Positions 23,439-33,246 are shown, counted from the stretch's first letter. The stretch: 33,246 nucleotides of DNA from Nisaea sp. (GCF_017640745.1 NZ_JAEPQA010000034.1:1-33246), one strand, 5' to 3'. Notes: generated by a model not told the origin, from the letters alone. Numbers and translations: made by a program.

Positions 23439-23461
23439 GCCGTTTCGGCTTCCCGCTTTTT
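23437..23461 (+). terminator. Intrinsic terminator after rpoZ
   Basis: A 6-bp stem AAGCCG/CGGCTT with a TTT loop (23437-23451) starts inside the TAA stop codon. It is followed five bases later by a run of five T (23457-23461). This is a fair Rho-independent terminator that would separate rpoZ from rel, at least partly. Confidence 0.6.
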
Positions 23462-23546
23462 GCTCTCTCCACCGCAATGGAGCCGGAGCCGCTCCGTGCG
23501 GGTCTGACAACGTGAGCGCGCTCCCGCAGAGTCCCGAGGGACGCGC

Positions 23547-25694
23547 ATGATCCGCCAATACGAGCTGGTCGAACGGGTCAAGAGCTACGACCCAGGCATG
23601 GACGAGGACGCGCTGAACCGCGCCTATGTCTATGCGATGAAGATGCACGGTTCGCAGAAACGGGCGTCGGGCGACCCCTATTTCTCTCATCCGCTCGAGG
23701 TCGCCGGCATCCTCACCGACATGCGCCTCGATACCAGCACCATCATCACGGCGCTGCTCCACGATACGATCGAAGACACCGACGCCACGCCCGAGGATAT
23801 CAAGCAGCTCTTCGGCGCGGACATCCTGCGGCTGGTCGACGGTGTCACCAAGCTGACCCGGATCGAACTGCAGTCGGACCGGACCAAGCAGGCGGAGAAT
23901 TTCCGCAAGCTCGTCCTCGCCATGAGCGAGGATATCCGCGTCCTCCTGGTGAAGCTGGCCGACCGCGTGCACAACATGCGGACGCTGCACTTCATCTCCT
24001 CCGAGGAAAAGCGCCGCCGCATCGCCGCCGAGACGATGGATATCTACGCGCCGCTCGCCGAGCGGATCGGCATCCAGTCGATGCGGGACGAGCTCGAGGA
24101 CCTGGCTTTCGCGGAGCTCAATCCGGATGCAAGAACCTCGATCCTGAAGCGTCTCGACTATCTCTATGACGAAGGCAGCGACACGGTCGAACGGATCATC
24201 GGCGAACTGCTGGAGACCTCGAAGGGGGTCGGGCTGGAACCGGAAATTTCGGGGCGCCGGAAATCGCCCTATTCGGTCTGGCTGAAGATGCAGCGCAAGG
24301 ATGTCGGCTTCGAACAGCTCTCCGATATCATGGCGTTCCGCCTCGTCGTCGACAATCCGGGCGAATGCTATCAGCTTCTCGGAGCCGTCCACGGCAAGTA
24401 CCCGGTCATTCCCGGCCGCTTCAAGGATTACATCAGCACACCGAAGCCGAACGGCTACCAGTCGCTCCATACCGGCATTATCGGCCCGTTGAAGAAACGG
24501 ATCGAGATCCAGATCCGGACGCGCGAGATGCATCAGGTCGCCGAACTCGGCGTGGCCGCGCACTGGGTCTACAAGGAAGGCCCGGAGCACAGCCGCGAAG
24601 GCAAGAAATACCGCTGGATACGCGAGCTTCTCGAAATCCTGGAGCACGCCTCGGGACCGGAGGAATTCCTCGAGCACACCAAGCTCGAGATGTACCAGGA
24701 CCAGGTCTTCTGCTTCACGCCGAAAGGCGACCTGATCTCGCTCCCGCGCGGCGCGACGCCGGTGGATTTCGCCTACGCGGTGCATTCTGAAGTCGGCGAT
24801 CGCTGCGTCGGCGCGCGGATCAACGATCGTCTGATGCCGCTGACCACGCCGCTGAAGAATGGCGACCAGGTCGCGGTCTCGACCTCCAAGACCTCGACCC
24901 CGTCGCCGACCTGGGAACAGTTCGTCGTCACCGGCAAGGCGAAGGCGCGGATCCGGCGCTTCGTCCGGCTGCAGCGGCGCCAGCAATTTGCCGATCTCGG
25001 CCGCGCCATCATGCAGAAGGTGTTCCGTCAGGAGGCGCAGAAATATTCGGACAAGCTGCTGGAGCCGATCCTCTCCAAGTTCCAGTCCGAGACCGTCGAG
25101 GATCTTCTGGCCGGCGTCGGCGAGGGCGTGCTGAGCGACCGCGAAGTGCTGCATGCCGCCGTTCCGGAAACCCTTCCGGCGCCGGGCAAACAGAATGTCG
25201 TTCCGATCACCCGGGCGCGGACCAAGACACGCAAGGGCTCGGCGGACGCCGTGCCGCTTCGCGGGCTCATCCCGGGCATGGCGGTGCATTACGCACGCTG
25301 CTGCCATCCGCTGCCGGGCGAGCGTATCGTCGGGATCGTGACCACCGGCAAGGGCGTGACGATCCACACGATCGATTGCGACACGCTGGAGAACTTCCAT
25401 GCGACGCCGGAGCGCTGGCTCGATGTCTCCTGGGATCTCGAGTCGGAAAACGGCATGCATGTCGGCAGGCTCGACGTGGTCCTGGCAAACGAGCCGGGCA
25501 GCCTCGGCAGCCTTTCGACCGTCATCGGTAAAAGCCGCGGGAATATCATCAACCTGAAGATCGTGAACCGCTCGACCGACTTTTTCGAGCTATATATCGA
25601 TGTTGAGGTAGGCGATGTTCGTCATCTGACGGAGATCATCGCGGCGCTTCGTGCAACCCCGGTCATCAATTCGGTGGATCGCGCGCGAGGCTGA
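23547..25694 (+). CDS. rel: Bifunctional (p)ppGpp synthetase/hydrolase (Rel/SpoT homolog, long RSH)
   Basis: This 715-residue stringent-response enzyme both makes and degrades (p)ppGpp. The N-terminal HD hydrolase domain keeps its residues: H48 in YFSHPLEVAG, HDTIED (72-77) and KLADRVHNMRTL. The synthetase domain shows SDIMAFRLVV, RFKDYISTPKPNGYQSLHT and EIQIRTREMHQVAELGVAAHW. A TGS domain follows (VFCFTPKGDLISLPRGATPVDFAYAVHSEVG), and a C-terminal ACT domain is seen in LANEPGSLGSLSTVIGKSRGNI. Both catalytic sites look intact, as in the single RSH of most alphaproteobacteria. GAGGGA lies before ATG 23547. Confidence 0.95.
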   Translation: MIRQYELVERVKSYDPGMDEDALNRAYVYAMKMHGSQKRASGDPYFSHPLEVAGILTDMRLDTSTIITALLHDTIEDTDATPEDIKQLFGADILRLVDGVTKLTRIELQSDRTKQAENFRKLVLAMSEDIRVLLVKLADRVHNMRTLHFISSEEKRRRIAAETMDIYAPLAERIGIQSMRDELEDLAFAELNPDARTSILKRLDYLYDEGSDTVERIIGELLETSKGVGLEPEISGRRKSPYSVWLKMQRKDVGFEQLSDIMAFRLVVDNPGECYQLLGAVHGKYPVIPGRFKDYISTPKPNGYQSLHTGIIGPLKKRIEIQIRTREMHQVAELGVAAHWVYKEGPEHSREGKKYRWIRELLEILEHASGPEEFLEHTKLEMYQDQVFCFTPKGDLISLPRGATPVDFAYAVHSEVGDRCVGARINDRLMPLTTPLKNGDQVAVSTSKTSTPSPTWEQFVVTGKAKARIRRFVRLQRRQQFADLGRAIMQKVFRQEAQKYSDKLLEPILSKFQSETVEDLLAGVGEGVLSDREVLHAAVPETLPAPGKQNVVPITRARTKTRKGSADAVPLRGLIPGMAVHYARCCHPLPGERIVGIVTTGKGVTIHTIDCDTLENFHATPERWLDVSWDLESENGMHVGRLDVVLANEPGSLGSLSTVIGKSRGNIINLKIVNRSTDFFELYIDVEVGDVRHLTEIIAALRATPVINSVDRARG

Positions 25695-25713
25695 CCCAAA
25701 TAAAGTGAGGTGC

Positions 25714-25734
25714 CGGCGCTCCGGTGGCAGGAGC
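25714..25734. terminator. Hairpin between rel and the DUF2062 gene
   Basis: A perfect 7-bp stem GCGCTCC/GGAGCGC encloses a 7-base loop, 19 bases after the rel stop. No T-run follows. It may be a weak terminator, a processing signal or chance. Confidence 0.3.
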
Positions 25735-25782
25735 GCTTACAACGGCATCGAGTGAGTTCGCAGTGGGAAAGGTTCGGCGTCC

Positions 25783-26397
25783 ATGTTCAAGCGCCGGCAA
25801 ATGCCGGGTATTGGATCGAAGGTTAGAGAGCTTCTGTGGCCGCGGATGGGCTTCGCGCGCCTCTGGCGCTATCTGGTCCATCGGCTCGGCCGGATGCCCG
25901 GGACTCCCTACAGCATCGCTGCGGGTTTTGCCTGCGGGGCGGCGGCGTCCTTCACGCCTCTGATCGGTTTTCATTTCATTCTGGCGGGCCTCTTCGCCTG
26001 GGCGATCCGCGCCAACATTCTCGCCTCGGCGATCGGGACCGTGATCGGCAATCCCTGGACGTTCCCCTTCATCTGGCTCTGGATCTACAAGGTCGGGGGC
26101 TGGATCATGGGCGCGCCGGAGGACGGACCGCCGCCGCAATTGACCTTCGATATGGTCGTCGGGATCATTTCCGGAGAAACTCTTGGGCAGAGCCTCGAAG
26201 TGCTCGTCACCATGATGGTTGGCGGTCTGCTCACCGGAGCGGGTGTCTGGGTGCTCTTCTACCTGCCCTTGTCGGGGATGATCCACGGCTACCGGGCGCG
26301 AAAGATCCAGCGGCGTGCAGACGCCGTGGCCAGAAAATCCGCACGGGACCGCCTGCTTGAGGGCCAGGTCTCCGAACAGGGAGCGGGAAGTCGATGA
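25783..26397 (+). CDS. DUF2062 domain membrane protein
   Basis: This 204-residue inner-membrane protein has unknown function. The DUF2062 signature is visible as [58 protein letters not shown], which contains two hydrophobic hairpins with the conserved FTP and GNPWT motifs. Another membrane segment lies near the C-terminus ([20 protein letters not shown]). Both ends are basic, suggesting cytoplasmic termini. It lies between rel and pdxJ and overlaps pdxJ by 4 bases, an arrangement frequent in alphaproteobacteria. No biochemical role is known to me. Confidence 0.88.
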   Translation: MFKRRQMPGIGSKVRELLWPRMGFARLWRYLVHRLGRMPGTPYSIAAGFACGAAASFTPLIGFHFILAGLFAWAIRANILASAIGTVIGNPWTFPFIWLWIYKVGGWIMGAPEDGPPPQLTFDMVVGIISGETLGQSLEVLVTMMVGGLLTGAGVWVLFYLPLSGMIHGYRARKIQRRADAVARKSARDRLLEGQVSEQGAGSR

Positions 26398-27149
26398 GTT
26401 ATCTCAGGCTCGGTGTGAATATCGATCATGTGGCGACGATCCGGAACGCCCGGGGCGGACAGCATCCGGATCCGGTCCGCGCGGCACGTCTCGCAGCGGA
26501 AGCCGGCGCGGACGGGATCACCGCGCATCTGAGGGAAGACCGGCGGCATATTTCCGACGGCGACATCGAGCGTCTGACGCGGGAGATCGACCTGCCGCTC
26601 AATTTCGAGATGGCGGCGACCGACGAGATGCTTGCCATCGCGCTGAAGCATCGCCCGCATGCCGCCTGCATCGTGCCGGAAAAGCGCGAGGAGGTGACGA
26701 CCGAGGGCGGTCTGGATGCGGCGGGCCTGCACAATCACCTCGCCCGTTTCTGCGCCGAGCTGAAAGCGGCGGGGATCCGGGTCTCCCTTTTCATCGAGGC
26801 CGACAAAAAGCAGATCGATGCCGCTGTTTCGCTCGGCGCCCCTGTGGTCGAGCTGCATACGGGTGCCTATTGCGAGGCTGCGACCGACGCGGAGCGCGCG
26901 ACGCATCTCGAACGCATCCGCGAGGCGGCGCGCTATGGCGCCGGGCTCGGCATCGAGATGCATGCGGGACATGGACTTTCCTTCGACACCGTCGGCCCGA
27001 TCGCCGAGATGCCCGAGTTCCACGAACTGAACATCGGCCATTTCCTGGTCGGAGAAGCGATCTTCGGGGGATTGGACAGCTCGATCCGCCGCATGCGCGC
27101 GCTGATGGACAAGGCGCGCGCCGGCGCCTCCGGCAGGGTCGGCGCCTGA
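26394..27149 (+). CDS. pdxJ: Pyridoxine 5'-phosphate synthase
   Basis: This 251-residue TIM-barrel enzyme makes pyridoxine 5'-phosphate from 1-deoxyxylulose 5-phosphate and 3-amino-2-oxopropyl phosphate. Characteristic segments are [75 protein letters not shown] and [15 protein letters not shown]. The start overlaps the DUF2062 stop as ATGA, and acpS follows after 7 bases, so the genes form one unit. Confidence 0.97.
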   Translation: MSYLRLGVNIDHVATIRNARGGQHPDPVRAARLAAEAGADGITAHLREDRRHISDGDIERLTREIDLPLNFEMAATDEMLAIALKHRPHAACIVPEKREEVTTEGGLDAAGLHNHLARFCAELKAAGIRVSLFIEADKKQIDAAVSLGAPVVELHTGAYCEAATDAERATHLERIREAARYGAGLGIEMHAGHGLSFDTVGPIAEMPEFHELNIGHFLVGEAIFGGLDSSIRRMRALMDKARAGASGRVGA

Positions 27150-27156
27150 GCCCGGC

Positions 27157-27579
27157 ATGATCCTCGGCATTGGCAGCGACCTCGTCGATATCACCCGGAT
27201 CGAGCGTTCCATCGAGCGCTTCGGCGACCGCTTTCTGGCTCGTATTTTTACCGACAGGGAACGCGCGCGTGCGGACGGCAAGGCCAATCGCGCGGCGGTC
27301 TACGCCAAGCGCTTCGCGGCCAAGGAAGCGATCTGGAAAGCGCTCGGCGAGGAAGATCGGGCCGGGATCCAGTGGCGCGAGCTGGAAGTCGTCAATGACG
27401 CGTCCGGCAAACCCTCTTTCGAACTCAGCGGTGTCGCTGCCGCCCGTCTGAAAGCGATCACGCCGGACGGTTACGTCGCGCGCGTCGATCTCAGCCTGAC
27501 CGACGAACCGCCGATGGCGCAGGCCTTCGTGGTAATTTCAGCCGAAGCTGCCGGTCTGCGGAGCGAAGCCCGTGCCTAG
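27157..27579 (+). CDS. acpS: Holo-[acyl-carrier-protein] synthase
   Basis: This 140-residue enzyme transfers the 4'-phosphopantetheine arm from CoA to acyl carrier protein, which fatty acid synthesis requires. The N-terminal [32 protein letters not shown] contains the Mg-binding Asp. [13 protein letters not shown] contains the conserved Glu and Lys. It is slightly longer than the E. coli enzyme because of a C-terminal extension. It sits 7 bases after pdxJ, a conserved alphaproteobacterial pairing. Confidence 0.96.
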   Translation: MILGIGSDLVDITRIERSIERFGDRFLARIFTDRERARADGKANRAAVYAKRFAAKEAIWKALGEEDRAGIQWRELEVVNDASGKPSFELSGVAAARLKAITPDGYVARVDLSLTDEPPMAQAFVVISAEAAGLRSEARA

Positions 27580-27581
27580 GG

Positions 27582-27605
27582 CGTCCGGCTTGCCGTTACC
27601 GGACG
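27582..27605. other. Inverted repeat after acpS
   Basis: CGTCCGG and CCGGACG form a 7-bp stem with a 10-base loop, directly after the acpS stop. There is no T-run, so I do not call it a terminator. The rest of the gap to lepB (to 27713) shows nothing I can support. Confidence 0.25.
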
Positions 27606-27713
27606 AATGCGGCATACATTGCGCCTTGCCCGCCGCTGCCGCGGACGGCCGATGACGGACCCCCGCCATCGATCAGAGATCTGAAAGACCATCACCGCGC
27701 CTCCGGGAGTACC

Positions 27714-28430
27714 ATGCGGGAATTCATCAAGACTCTCGTCTACGCCATCCTGATCGCGGTTGCCTTCAGGACCGTCGCGTACGAGCCCTTCAATATTCCC
27801 TCGGGCTCGATGTTCCCGACCCTGCTGGTCGGCGACTATCTGTTCGTTTCGAAACCATCCTACGGCTACAGCCGCCATTCGCTGCCGTTCTCGCCGCCTC
27901 TGTTCGACGGCCGCATTCTCGCCTCGGCACCGGAGCGAGGCGACGTCGCCGTGTTCAAGAAGCCGTCGGACGAGGCGACGGACTACATCAAGCGGGTGAT
28001 CGGGTTGCCGGGCGACCGGATCCAGATGAAGCAGGGACGGCTTTATATCAACGGCGAGATCGTTCCCCGGCGCCGGGTCGAGGATTACGTGATGACCGAT
28101 CACTACGGTCGCACGGTGTCGATCCCGCAATATATCGAAACGCTGCCGAACGGCGTCGAGCACCATATTCTCGAGCAGCTGGGCGACCGCGCGCAGCATG
28201 ACAACACACGAGAATTCGAAATTCCCGATGGCCTCTATTTCATGATGGGCGACAACCGGGACAATTCCCTCGACAGCCGGGACGGGTCCGTCGGCATGGT
28301 GCCGTTCGAGAATTTCGTCGGCCGCGCCGAGTTCCTGTTCTTCTCCACCGACGGCAGCGCCCGGGGCTACGAGTTTTGGAAGTGGCCGTTCGCGACACGC
28401 TACAGCAGGTTGTTCCAGGCCATTGAGTAA
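27714..28430 (+). CDS. lepB: Signal peptidase I
   Basis: This 238-residue inner-membrane serine protease removes signal peptides from exported proteins. One N-terminal transmembrane segment (FIKTLVYAILIAVAFRTVAY) precedes the catalytic Ser32 in IPSGSMFPTLLVGDYLFVSK. The general base Lys93 lies in DYIKRVIGLPGDRI, and the later boxes are GLYFMMGDNRDNSLDSR and VPFENFVGRAEF. Length is typical of alphaproteobacterial enzymes, which have only one membrane anchor. GGGAG precedes ATG 27714. It is followed immediately by rnc and era. Confidence 0.97.
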   Translation: MREFIKTLVYAILIAVAFRTVAYEPFNIPSGSMFPTLLVGDYLFVSKPSYGYSRHSLPFSPPLFDGRILASAPERGDVAVFKKPSDEATDYIKRVIGLPGDRIQMKQGRLYINGEIVPRRRVEDYVMTDHYGRTVSIPQYIETLPNGVEHHILEQLGDRAQHDNTREFEIPDGLYFMMGDNRDNSLDSRDGSVGMVPFENFVGRAEFLFFSTDGSARGYEFWKWPFATRYSRLFQAIE

Positions 28431-28437
28431 CCGCACG

Positions 28438-29112
28438 ATGGAAGCCGACCTCGGAGAACTCGAAGACCTTCTCGGACATAAATTCGGTCATACCGACGTG
28501 CTGCGTCGCGCGGTCACGCATGCGAGCGCGGAGCCGAGAGCGTGGAACGCCTACGAACGGCTTGAGTTCCTCGGCGACCGGGTGCTGGCGCTGATCATGG
28601 CGGAGCATCTGCTCGACCGGTTCCCGCACGAGCGCGAGGGTGCGATCGCGAAGCGCCATGTCGGTCTGGTGCGCCGCGAGGCGCTGTCCGAGGTCGCGCG
28701 GCAGATCGGGCTCGGCCGGTTTCTCATTGTTTCGCGCGGCGAGACGGAGGCGGGGGTGCGGGAGAGCGAGACCATTCTCTCCGATGCTATGGAAGCGGTG
28801 ATCGGTGCGCTCTATCTCGACGGCGGCCTCGAGGCTGCACGGCGCTTCATCCTGCAATGCTGGAACCCGCTGGTCGAAGCCGAGCGGCGGCCGCCGCAGG
28901 ATGCGAAGACGACCTTGCAGGAATGGGTCCAGGCCCGGAAAATACCGCTGCCGGCCTACGAAACCGTCGGCCGGGACGGACCGGCCCATGCGCCGGAATT
29001 CACCGTGCGCGTCTCCGTGGAAGGCTTCGGCTCGGAGACCGGAACCGGGAAATCGAAACGGATCGCCGAACAGGATGCGGCGGGCAAGATGATGGCGAAA
29101 CTGGATGACTGA
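28438..29112 (+). CDS. rnc: Ribonuclease III
   Basis: This 224-residue double-strand-specific endoribonuclease processes rRNA and other structured RNAs. The catalytic motif ERLEFLGDRVLAL and the second acidic site DAMEAVIGALYLDGG are present, and a C-terminal dsRNA-binding domain includes TTLQEWVQARK and SKRIAEQDAAGKMMAKL. The start is uncertain: ATG 28438 begins after lepB, whereas an in-frame TTG at 28423 would overlap lepB by 8 bases, and neither has a strong ribosome binding site. The 3' end overlaps era by 8 bases. Confidence 0.96.
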   Translation: MEADLGELEDLLGHKFGHTDVLRRAVTHASAEPRAWNAYERLEFLGDRVLALIMAEHLLDRFPHEREGAIAKRHVGLVRREALSEVARQIGLGRFLIVSRGETEAGVRESETILSDAMEAVIGALYLDGGLEAARRFILQCWNPLVEAERRPPQDAKTTLQEWVQARKIPLPAYETVGRDGPAHAPEFTVRVSVEGFGSETGTGKSKRIAEQDAAGKMMAKLDD

Positions 29113-30007
29113 GCAAACCCGCGCCGGCTTCGTTGCCGTGGTCGGCGCTCCCAACGCCGGCAAGTCGACGCTGGTGAACCGGCTGGTCGGCTACAAGGTC
29201 TCGATCGTGACCCGAAAGGTGCAGACGACCCGCACGCGCATTCGCGGCGTCTGCATGCACGGGCAAACGCAGATCGTCTTCGTCGACACGCCCGGCATTT
29301 TCGAGCCGAAGCACCGGCTTGACCGGGCCATGGTGCATGCTGCCTGGGAAGGGGCGGGGGACGCTGATCTCGTCGTCCTGATGGTCGACGCCTCGCGCAA
29401 GAAGGTCGATCCCGATACGCGGCGCATCATCGAAGGTCTTCAGAAGACCGGCCGCAAGGTCATCCTGGTCCTGAACAAGATCGACGCCACCCAGCGTGAG
29501 GCTCTGCTGCCTTTCGCGGCGGAGCTGGCGGAGACTGGAATCGCTGAGGAAACCTTCATGATCTCAGCGGAGACCGGCGACGGCTGCGAGGATCTGCTGG
29601 ACTATCTGGCGGGACGGATGCCGGCCGGACCGTATCTCTATCCGCCGGACGAGGTGACGGACCTGCCGCTGCGGCTTCTGGCGGCGGAGATCACGCGCGA
29701 GGAGGTCTTCAATCGGCTGCACCAGGAACTGCCCTATGCGGCGACGGTCGAGACCGAACAGTGGGTCGAGAAGGAAGACGGCAGTGCGGTCGTCAACCAG
29801 GTGATCTTCGTTCAGCGCGAAGGCCAGAAGAAGATCATGCTCGGCAAGAACGGCTCGATGATCAAGGCGATCGGAGCGGCCGCGCGGCGCCAGATGCAGG
29901 AGATCTTCGACAAGCGGATCCACCTCTTCGTCTTCGTCAAAGTGCGCGAGAACTGGATCGACGACCCGGAACGCTATCGCGAGTGGGGGCTCGATCCGGA
30001 CGCGTGA
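29105..30007 (+). CDS. era: GTPase Era
   Basis: This 300-residue GTPase acts in 30S ribosome assembly by binding the 16S rRNA 3' end. G1 is GAPNAGKS, G3 is VDTPG and G4 is NKID. The C-terminal KH domain shows KKIMLGKNGSMIKAIGAAARRQMQEIF and ends with the Era-type VKVRENWIDDPERYREWGLD. The start overlaps rnc by 8 bases, the usual rnc-era arrangement. Confidence 0.97.
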   Translation: MTEQTRAGFVAVVGAPNAGKSTLVNRLVGYKVSIVTRKVQTTRTRIRGVCMHGQTQIVFVDTPGIFEPKHRLDRAMVHAAWEGAGDADLVVLMVDASRKKVDPDTRRIIEGLQKTGRKVILVLNKIDATQREALLPFAAELAETGIAEETFMISAETGDGCEDLLDYLAGRMPAGPYLYPPDEVTDLPLRLLAAEITREEVFNRLHQELPYAATVETEQWVEKEDGSAVVNQVIFVQREGQKKIMLGKNGSMIKAIGAAARRQMQEIFDKRIHLFVFVKVRENWIDDPERYREWGLDPDA

Positions 30008-30054
30008 GCCCGCGATTGCTTTGCGCGCCCGTTTATGCCCGACTGGAGGACGTA

Positions 30055-30093
30055 ATGTTCGTCTCTCTGCATAAGGTACTGCGCCTTGGATAG
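30055..30093 (+). CDS. Possible 12-residue leader peptide ahead of the potassium channel gene
   Basis: An ATG at 30055 is preceded by GGAGG with a 5-base spacing, stronger than most ribosome binding sites in this window. It opens a frame of 12 codons (MFVSLHKVLRLG) that ends with TAG at 30091-30093. The channel gene's TTG start at 30086 lies inside this frame, so ribosomes ending here could re-initiate on the channel. Alternatives are a chance frame, or a single-base sequencing error that hides a longer channel N-terminus, because the channel reading frame is offset by one base. Confidence 0.35.
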   Translation: MFVSLHKVLRLG

Positions 30094-30919
30094 CCTCCGG
30101 ACCCGGGTGTGGCGAGAACTCGATGTCGAGGCGCGCCCCGGGCAGCCGATCTCGCTCAGCAACAAACTGATCATGGTGGCCATCTTTATTTCGGTTGCCG
30201 CCGTTGTGCTCGAGAGCGAGCCGACAATTCGTACGCTCGCGCCGGATCTCTTCCGCACACTTGAGTTCGCGTTCGGCTGCCTCTTTGTTGTGGAGTATGT
30301 GGCACGGGTCTGGTGCAAGGCGGAGCGGCGCGAGTTCGCGGGACCGCTCGGGCGCCTGAAATACATGCTGACGCCGGTCGCTTTGATCGATCTGCTCGCC
30401 ATCCTGCCTTTCCTGCTTCAGTTGGCCGCCATTCCGATCGCGGGACCCTATTTCTACATCCTGCGCCTGCTCCGTGTGCTGCGGCTGCTGACCCTTGCCC
30501 GGGCCGGTCCGTTTACCTCTGCGGCCCGGGAGGTCTGGGAGAGCATTGCCGAACGGCGCCACGAGCTTGTCTTCACCAGCATGATCGCTTTCGCGATGAT
30601 GGTGGGGGCCGCGGCCTTGCTCTACGTGGCGGAACGCGAGGTGCAGCCCGAGGCTTTCGGCAGTATCCCGAGGGCCATGTGGTGGGCAATGGCGACGCTG
30701 ACGACCGTCGGCTACGGCGATGTCTATCCGGTCACGACAATGGGCAAGATTTTTGCCGGACTGATTTCCCTTTCCGGGGTCGGACTGGTGGCGATGCCGG
30801 CGGGTATCTTCGCTTCGGCGCTGTCTCATGCTTATCAGGAGCGCAAGGCGCACAGACAGCACGAGGCCGCGACGCGTCACGCCGGCGAGAGCGAGAGGCA
30901 CGGCAGTGGAATGGACTGA
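30086..30919 (+). CDS. Voltage-gated-type potassium channel (six-transmembrane ion channel)
   Basis: This 277-residue inner-membrane channel has six hydrophobic segments. The fourth, YILRLLRVLRLLTLARA (about 124-140), has arginines every third residue (R127, R130, R133), as in S4 voltage sensors. The pore loop AMATLTTVGYGDVYP contains the K+ selectivity filter TVGYGD (207-212), and a glycine-rich S6 follows. There is no cytoplasmic RCK or cyclic-nucleotide domain; the C-terminus is a short basic, His-rich tail. TTG 30086 is supported by AAGG 9 bases upstream. A GTG at 30107 is the alternative. The gene overlaps recO by 14 bases, an unusual insertion between era and recO. Confidence 0.9.
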   Translation: MDSLRTRVWRELDVEARPGQPISLSNKLIMVAIFISVAAVVLESEPTIRTLAPDLFRTLEFAFGCLFVVEYVARVWCKAERREFAGPLGRLKYMLTPVALIDLLAILPFLLQLAAIPIAGPYFYILRLLRVLRLLTLARAGPFTSAAREVWESIAERRHELVFTSMIAFAMMVGAAALLYVAEREVQPEAFGSIPRAMWWAMATLTTVGYGDVYPVTTMGKIFAGLISLSGVGLVAMPAGIFASALSHAYQERKAHRQHEAATRHAGESERHGSGMD

Positions 30920-31655
30920 TACCGGCATCGTCCTCTCGGTCCGTCCGCATGGCGAATCCGGGGCGATCGCCGTTCTCATGACGGAAGAGCATGGGCGTCA
31001 CGCGGGGTTGGTCCGGGGCGGAGCGTCCTCGAAGCAGAAAGGCGTCCTGCAGCCCGGGAACGCGGTGCGGGCGACCTGGCGTGCGCGGCTGGCGGAGCAG
31101 CTCGGCAGCTTTACGCTCGAGCTGGGAGCAAGCCATGCCGCCGTCCATTTCGACGACCCGCTCAAGCTGGCAGGCCTGACCGCCGCCTGCGCCGTCGCCG
31201 ACCGGGCGCTGCCGGAGCGCGAACCGCATCCGGCGATCCATGCCGGCCTGCTCGCCCTGATCGGGGCGATGGCGAACGAGGAGCTCGGCGATCTCTGGAT
31301 CGCGGTCTATGTGCGCTGGGAACTCGGCCTGCTCGCGGAACTGGGCTACGGGCTCGACCTCTCCGCCTGTGCCGCGACCGGCGGGAACGACGATCTCGCC
31401 TATGTCAGTCCGCGCACCGGGCGTGCCGTCTCGCTGTCCGCCGGAGAACCCTACCGTGACCGCTTGCTGCCGATGCCGGACTTCCTGATCGGTCGCGGCG
31501 GAGGAGACATGGCCGATCTCCTGAAGGGACTCGATCTCACGGGACATTTCCTCGAGAAGAATCTGTTCAATACCCAGGGCGAACAGAACCCGGCCGCGCG
31601 CACCCGCTTCCGGGAGCGGATCGAAGGCCGCGCCGTACCCGATACGATCGGTTGA
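30906..31655 (+). CDS. recO: DNA repair protein RecO
   Basis: This 249-residue protein works with RecF and RecR to load RecA at single-strand gaps. The N-terminal OB fold begins EWTDTGIVLSVRPHGESGAIAVLMTEEHGRHAGLVRGG. The alphaproteobacterial C-terminal region contains VRWELGLLAELGYGLDLSACAATGG and DLAYVSPRTGRAVS. GTG 30906 is chosen because GAGAGG lies 7 bases upstream and the N-terminus then matches the family. It overlaps the end of the channel gene and is followed by a strong terminator. Confidence 0.95.
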   Translation: MEWTDTGIVLSVRPHGESGAIAVLMTEEHGRHAGLVRGGASSKQKGVLQPGNAVRATWRARLAEQLGSFTLELGASHAAVHFDDPLKLAGLTAACAVADRALPEREPHPAIHAGLLALIGAMANEELGDLWIAVYVRWELGLLAELGYGLDLSACAATGGNDDLAYVSPRTGRAVSLSAGEPYRDRLLPMPDFLIGRGGGDMADLLKGLDLTGHFLEKNLFNTQGEQNPAARTRFRERIEGRAVPDTIG

Positions 31656-31663
31656 AAATCGCC

Positions 31664-31690
31664 GAATCCCGGCTTTCCGGGATTCTCTTT
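31664..31690 (+). terminator. Intrinsic terminator after recO
   Basis: A perfect 9-bp stem GAATCCCGG/CCGGGATTC with a CTTT loop begins 8 bases after the recO stop and is followed by TCTTT. It is the most convincing Rho-independent terminator in the window and closes the transcription unit before the parC promoter. Confidence 0.75.
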
Positions 31691-31692
31691 CC

Positions 31693-31721
31693 TTGGAAGC
31701 GCTGGGCCGGTCGCATACAAT
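31693..31721 (+). promoter_or_regulatory. Predicted sigma70-like promoter of parC
   Basis: TTGGAA (31693-31698) and TACAAT (31716-31721) are separated by 17 bases. They lie directly after the recO terminator and about 36 bases before the parC ATG. Both hexamers are good matches. Confidence 0.6.
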
Positions 31722-31757
31722 ATCTCGCGTATCGTTAGATGAAGGTCCACAAGATCC

Positions 31758-33246
<1,489 letters not shown>

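Noticed and set aside
23022-25460. An open frame of over 800 codons on the minus strand opposite rel
   Set aside because: It mirrors the codon phase of rel, a certain gene on the plus strand, and its translation is rich in Arg, Asp, His and Leu with no recognisable domain. Long antisense frames are expected in GC-rich DNA.

Overview
The window looks like a chromosomal segment of a GC-rich alphaproteobacterium, most likely of the Rhodospirillales type. That placement is inferred from gene order and protein style. The right half carries the block rpoZ, rel, a DUF2062 gene, pdxJ, acpS, lepB, rnc, era, recO and parC, preceded by dapA and smpB. The ParC, RecO and bactofilin sequences also read as alphaproteobacterial. 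I see no insertion sequence, phage gene, integrase, tRNA, rRNA or CRISPR array. No gene-free stretch exceeds about 220 bases. The first gene (ABC ATPase) and the last (parC) run off the window edges.

Left third (1-13116, all on the minus strand). A peptide-type ABC importer occupies 1-4152 in the order binding protein, permease, permease, ATPase. Upstream lie a hotdog thioesterase and a LysE-family exporter, 4 bases apart. Next comes a cobalt/B12 locus: a sigma70-like promoter, a clear cobalamin riboswitch, then cbtB, cbtA and a DUF1636 gene in a tightly coupled operon. It is followed by a complete heterotetrameric sarcosine oxidase operon, soxB-soxD-soxA-soxG, with ATGA or short overlaps at soxD/soxA and soxA/soxG. 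An unrecognised 208-residue protein ends this part.

Middle (13303-22235). An M23 peptidase with a membrane anchor and coiled coil overlaps a bactofilin gene by 20 bases, the pairing known from cell-shape modules. Convergent to it are a PLP-dependent threonine/serine dehydratase, a type II haloacid dehalogenase and a soluble-type lytic transglycosylase. dapA and smpB run rightward. A family 5 uracil-DNA glycosylase and a NYN-domain RNase run leftward.

Right third (22438-33246, all on the plus strand). These are housekeeping genes: folate synthesis (folK), RNA polymerase omega, (p)ppGpp metabolism (rel), pyridoxine synthesis (pdxJ), acyl carrier protein activation (acpS), signal peptidase I, RNase III, Era, a voltage-gated-type potassium channel, RecO and ParC. 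Two convincing intrinsic terminators (after rpoZ and after recO) and promoters before rpoZ and parC divide the block into transcription units.

I found no wholly new system. The items most worth a second look are the DUF1636 partner of the riboswitch-controlled cobalt transporter, a 12-codon open frame with a strong ribosome binding site that overlaps the TTG start of the channel gene, the unrecognised gene divergent from the M23-bactofilin pair, and the palindromes that sit over stop codons at both convergent junctions.
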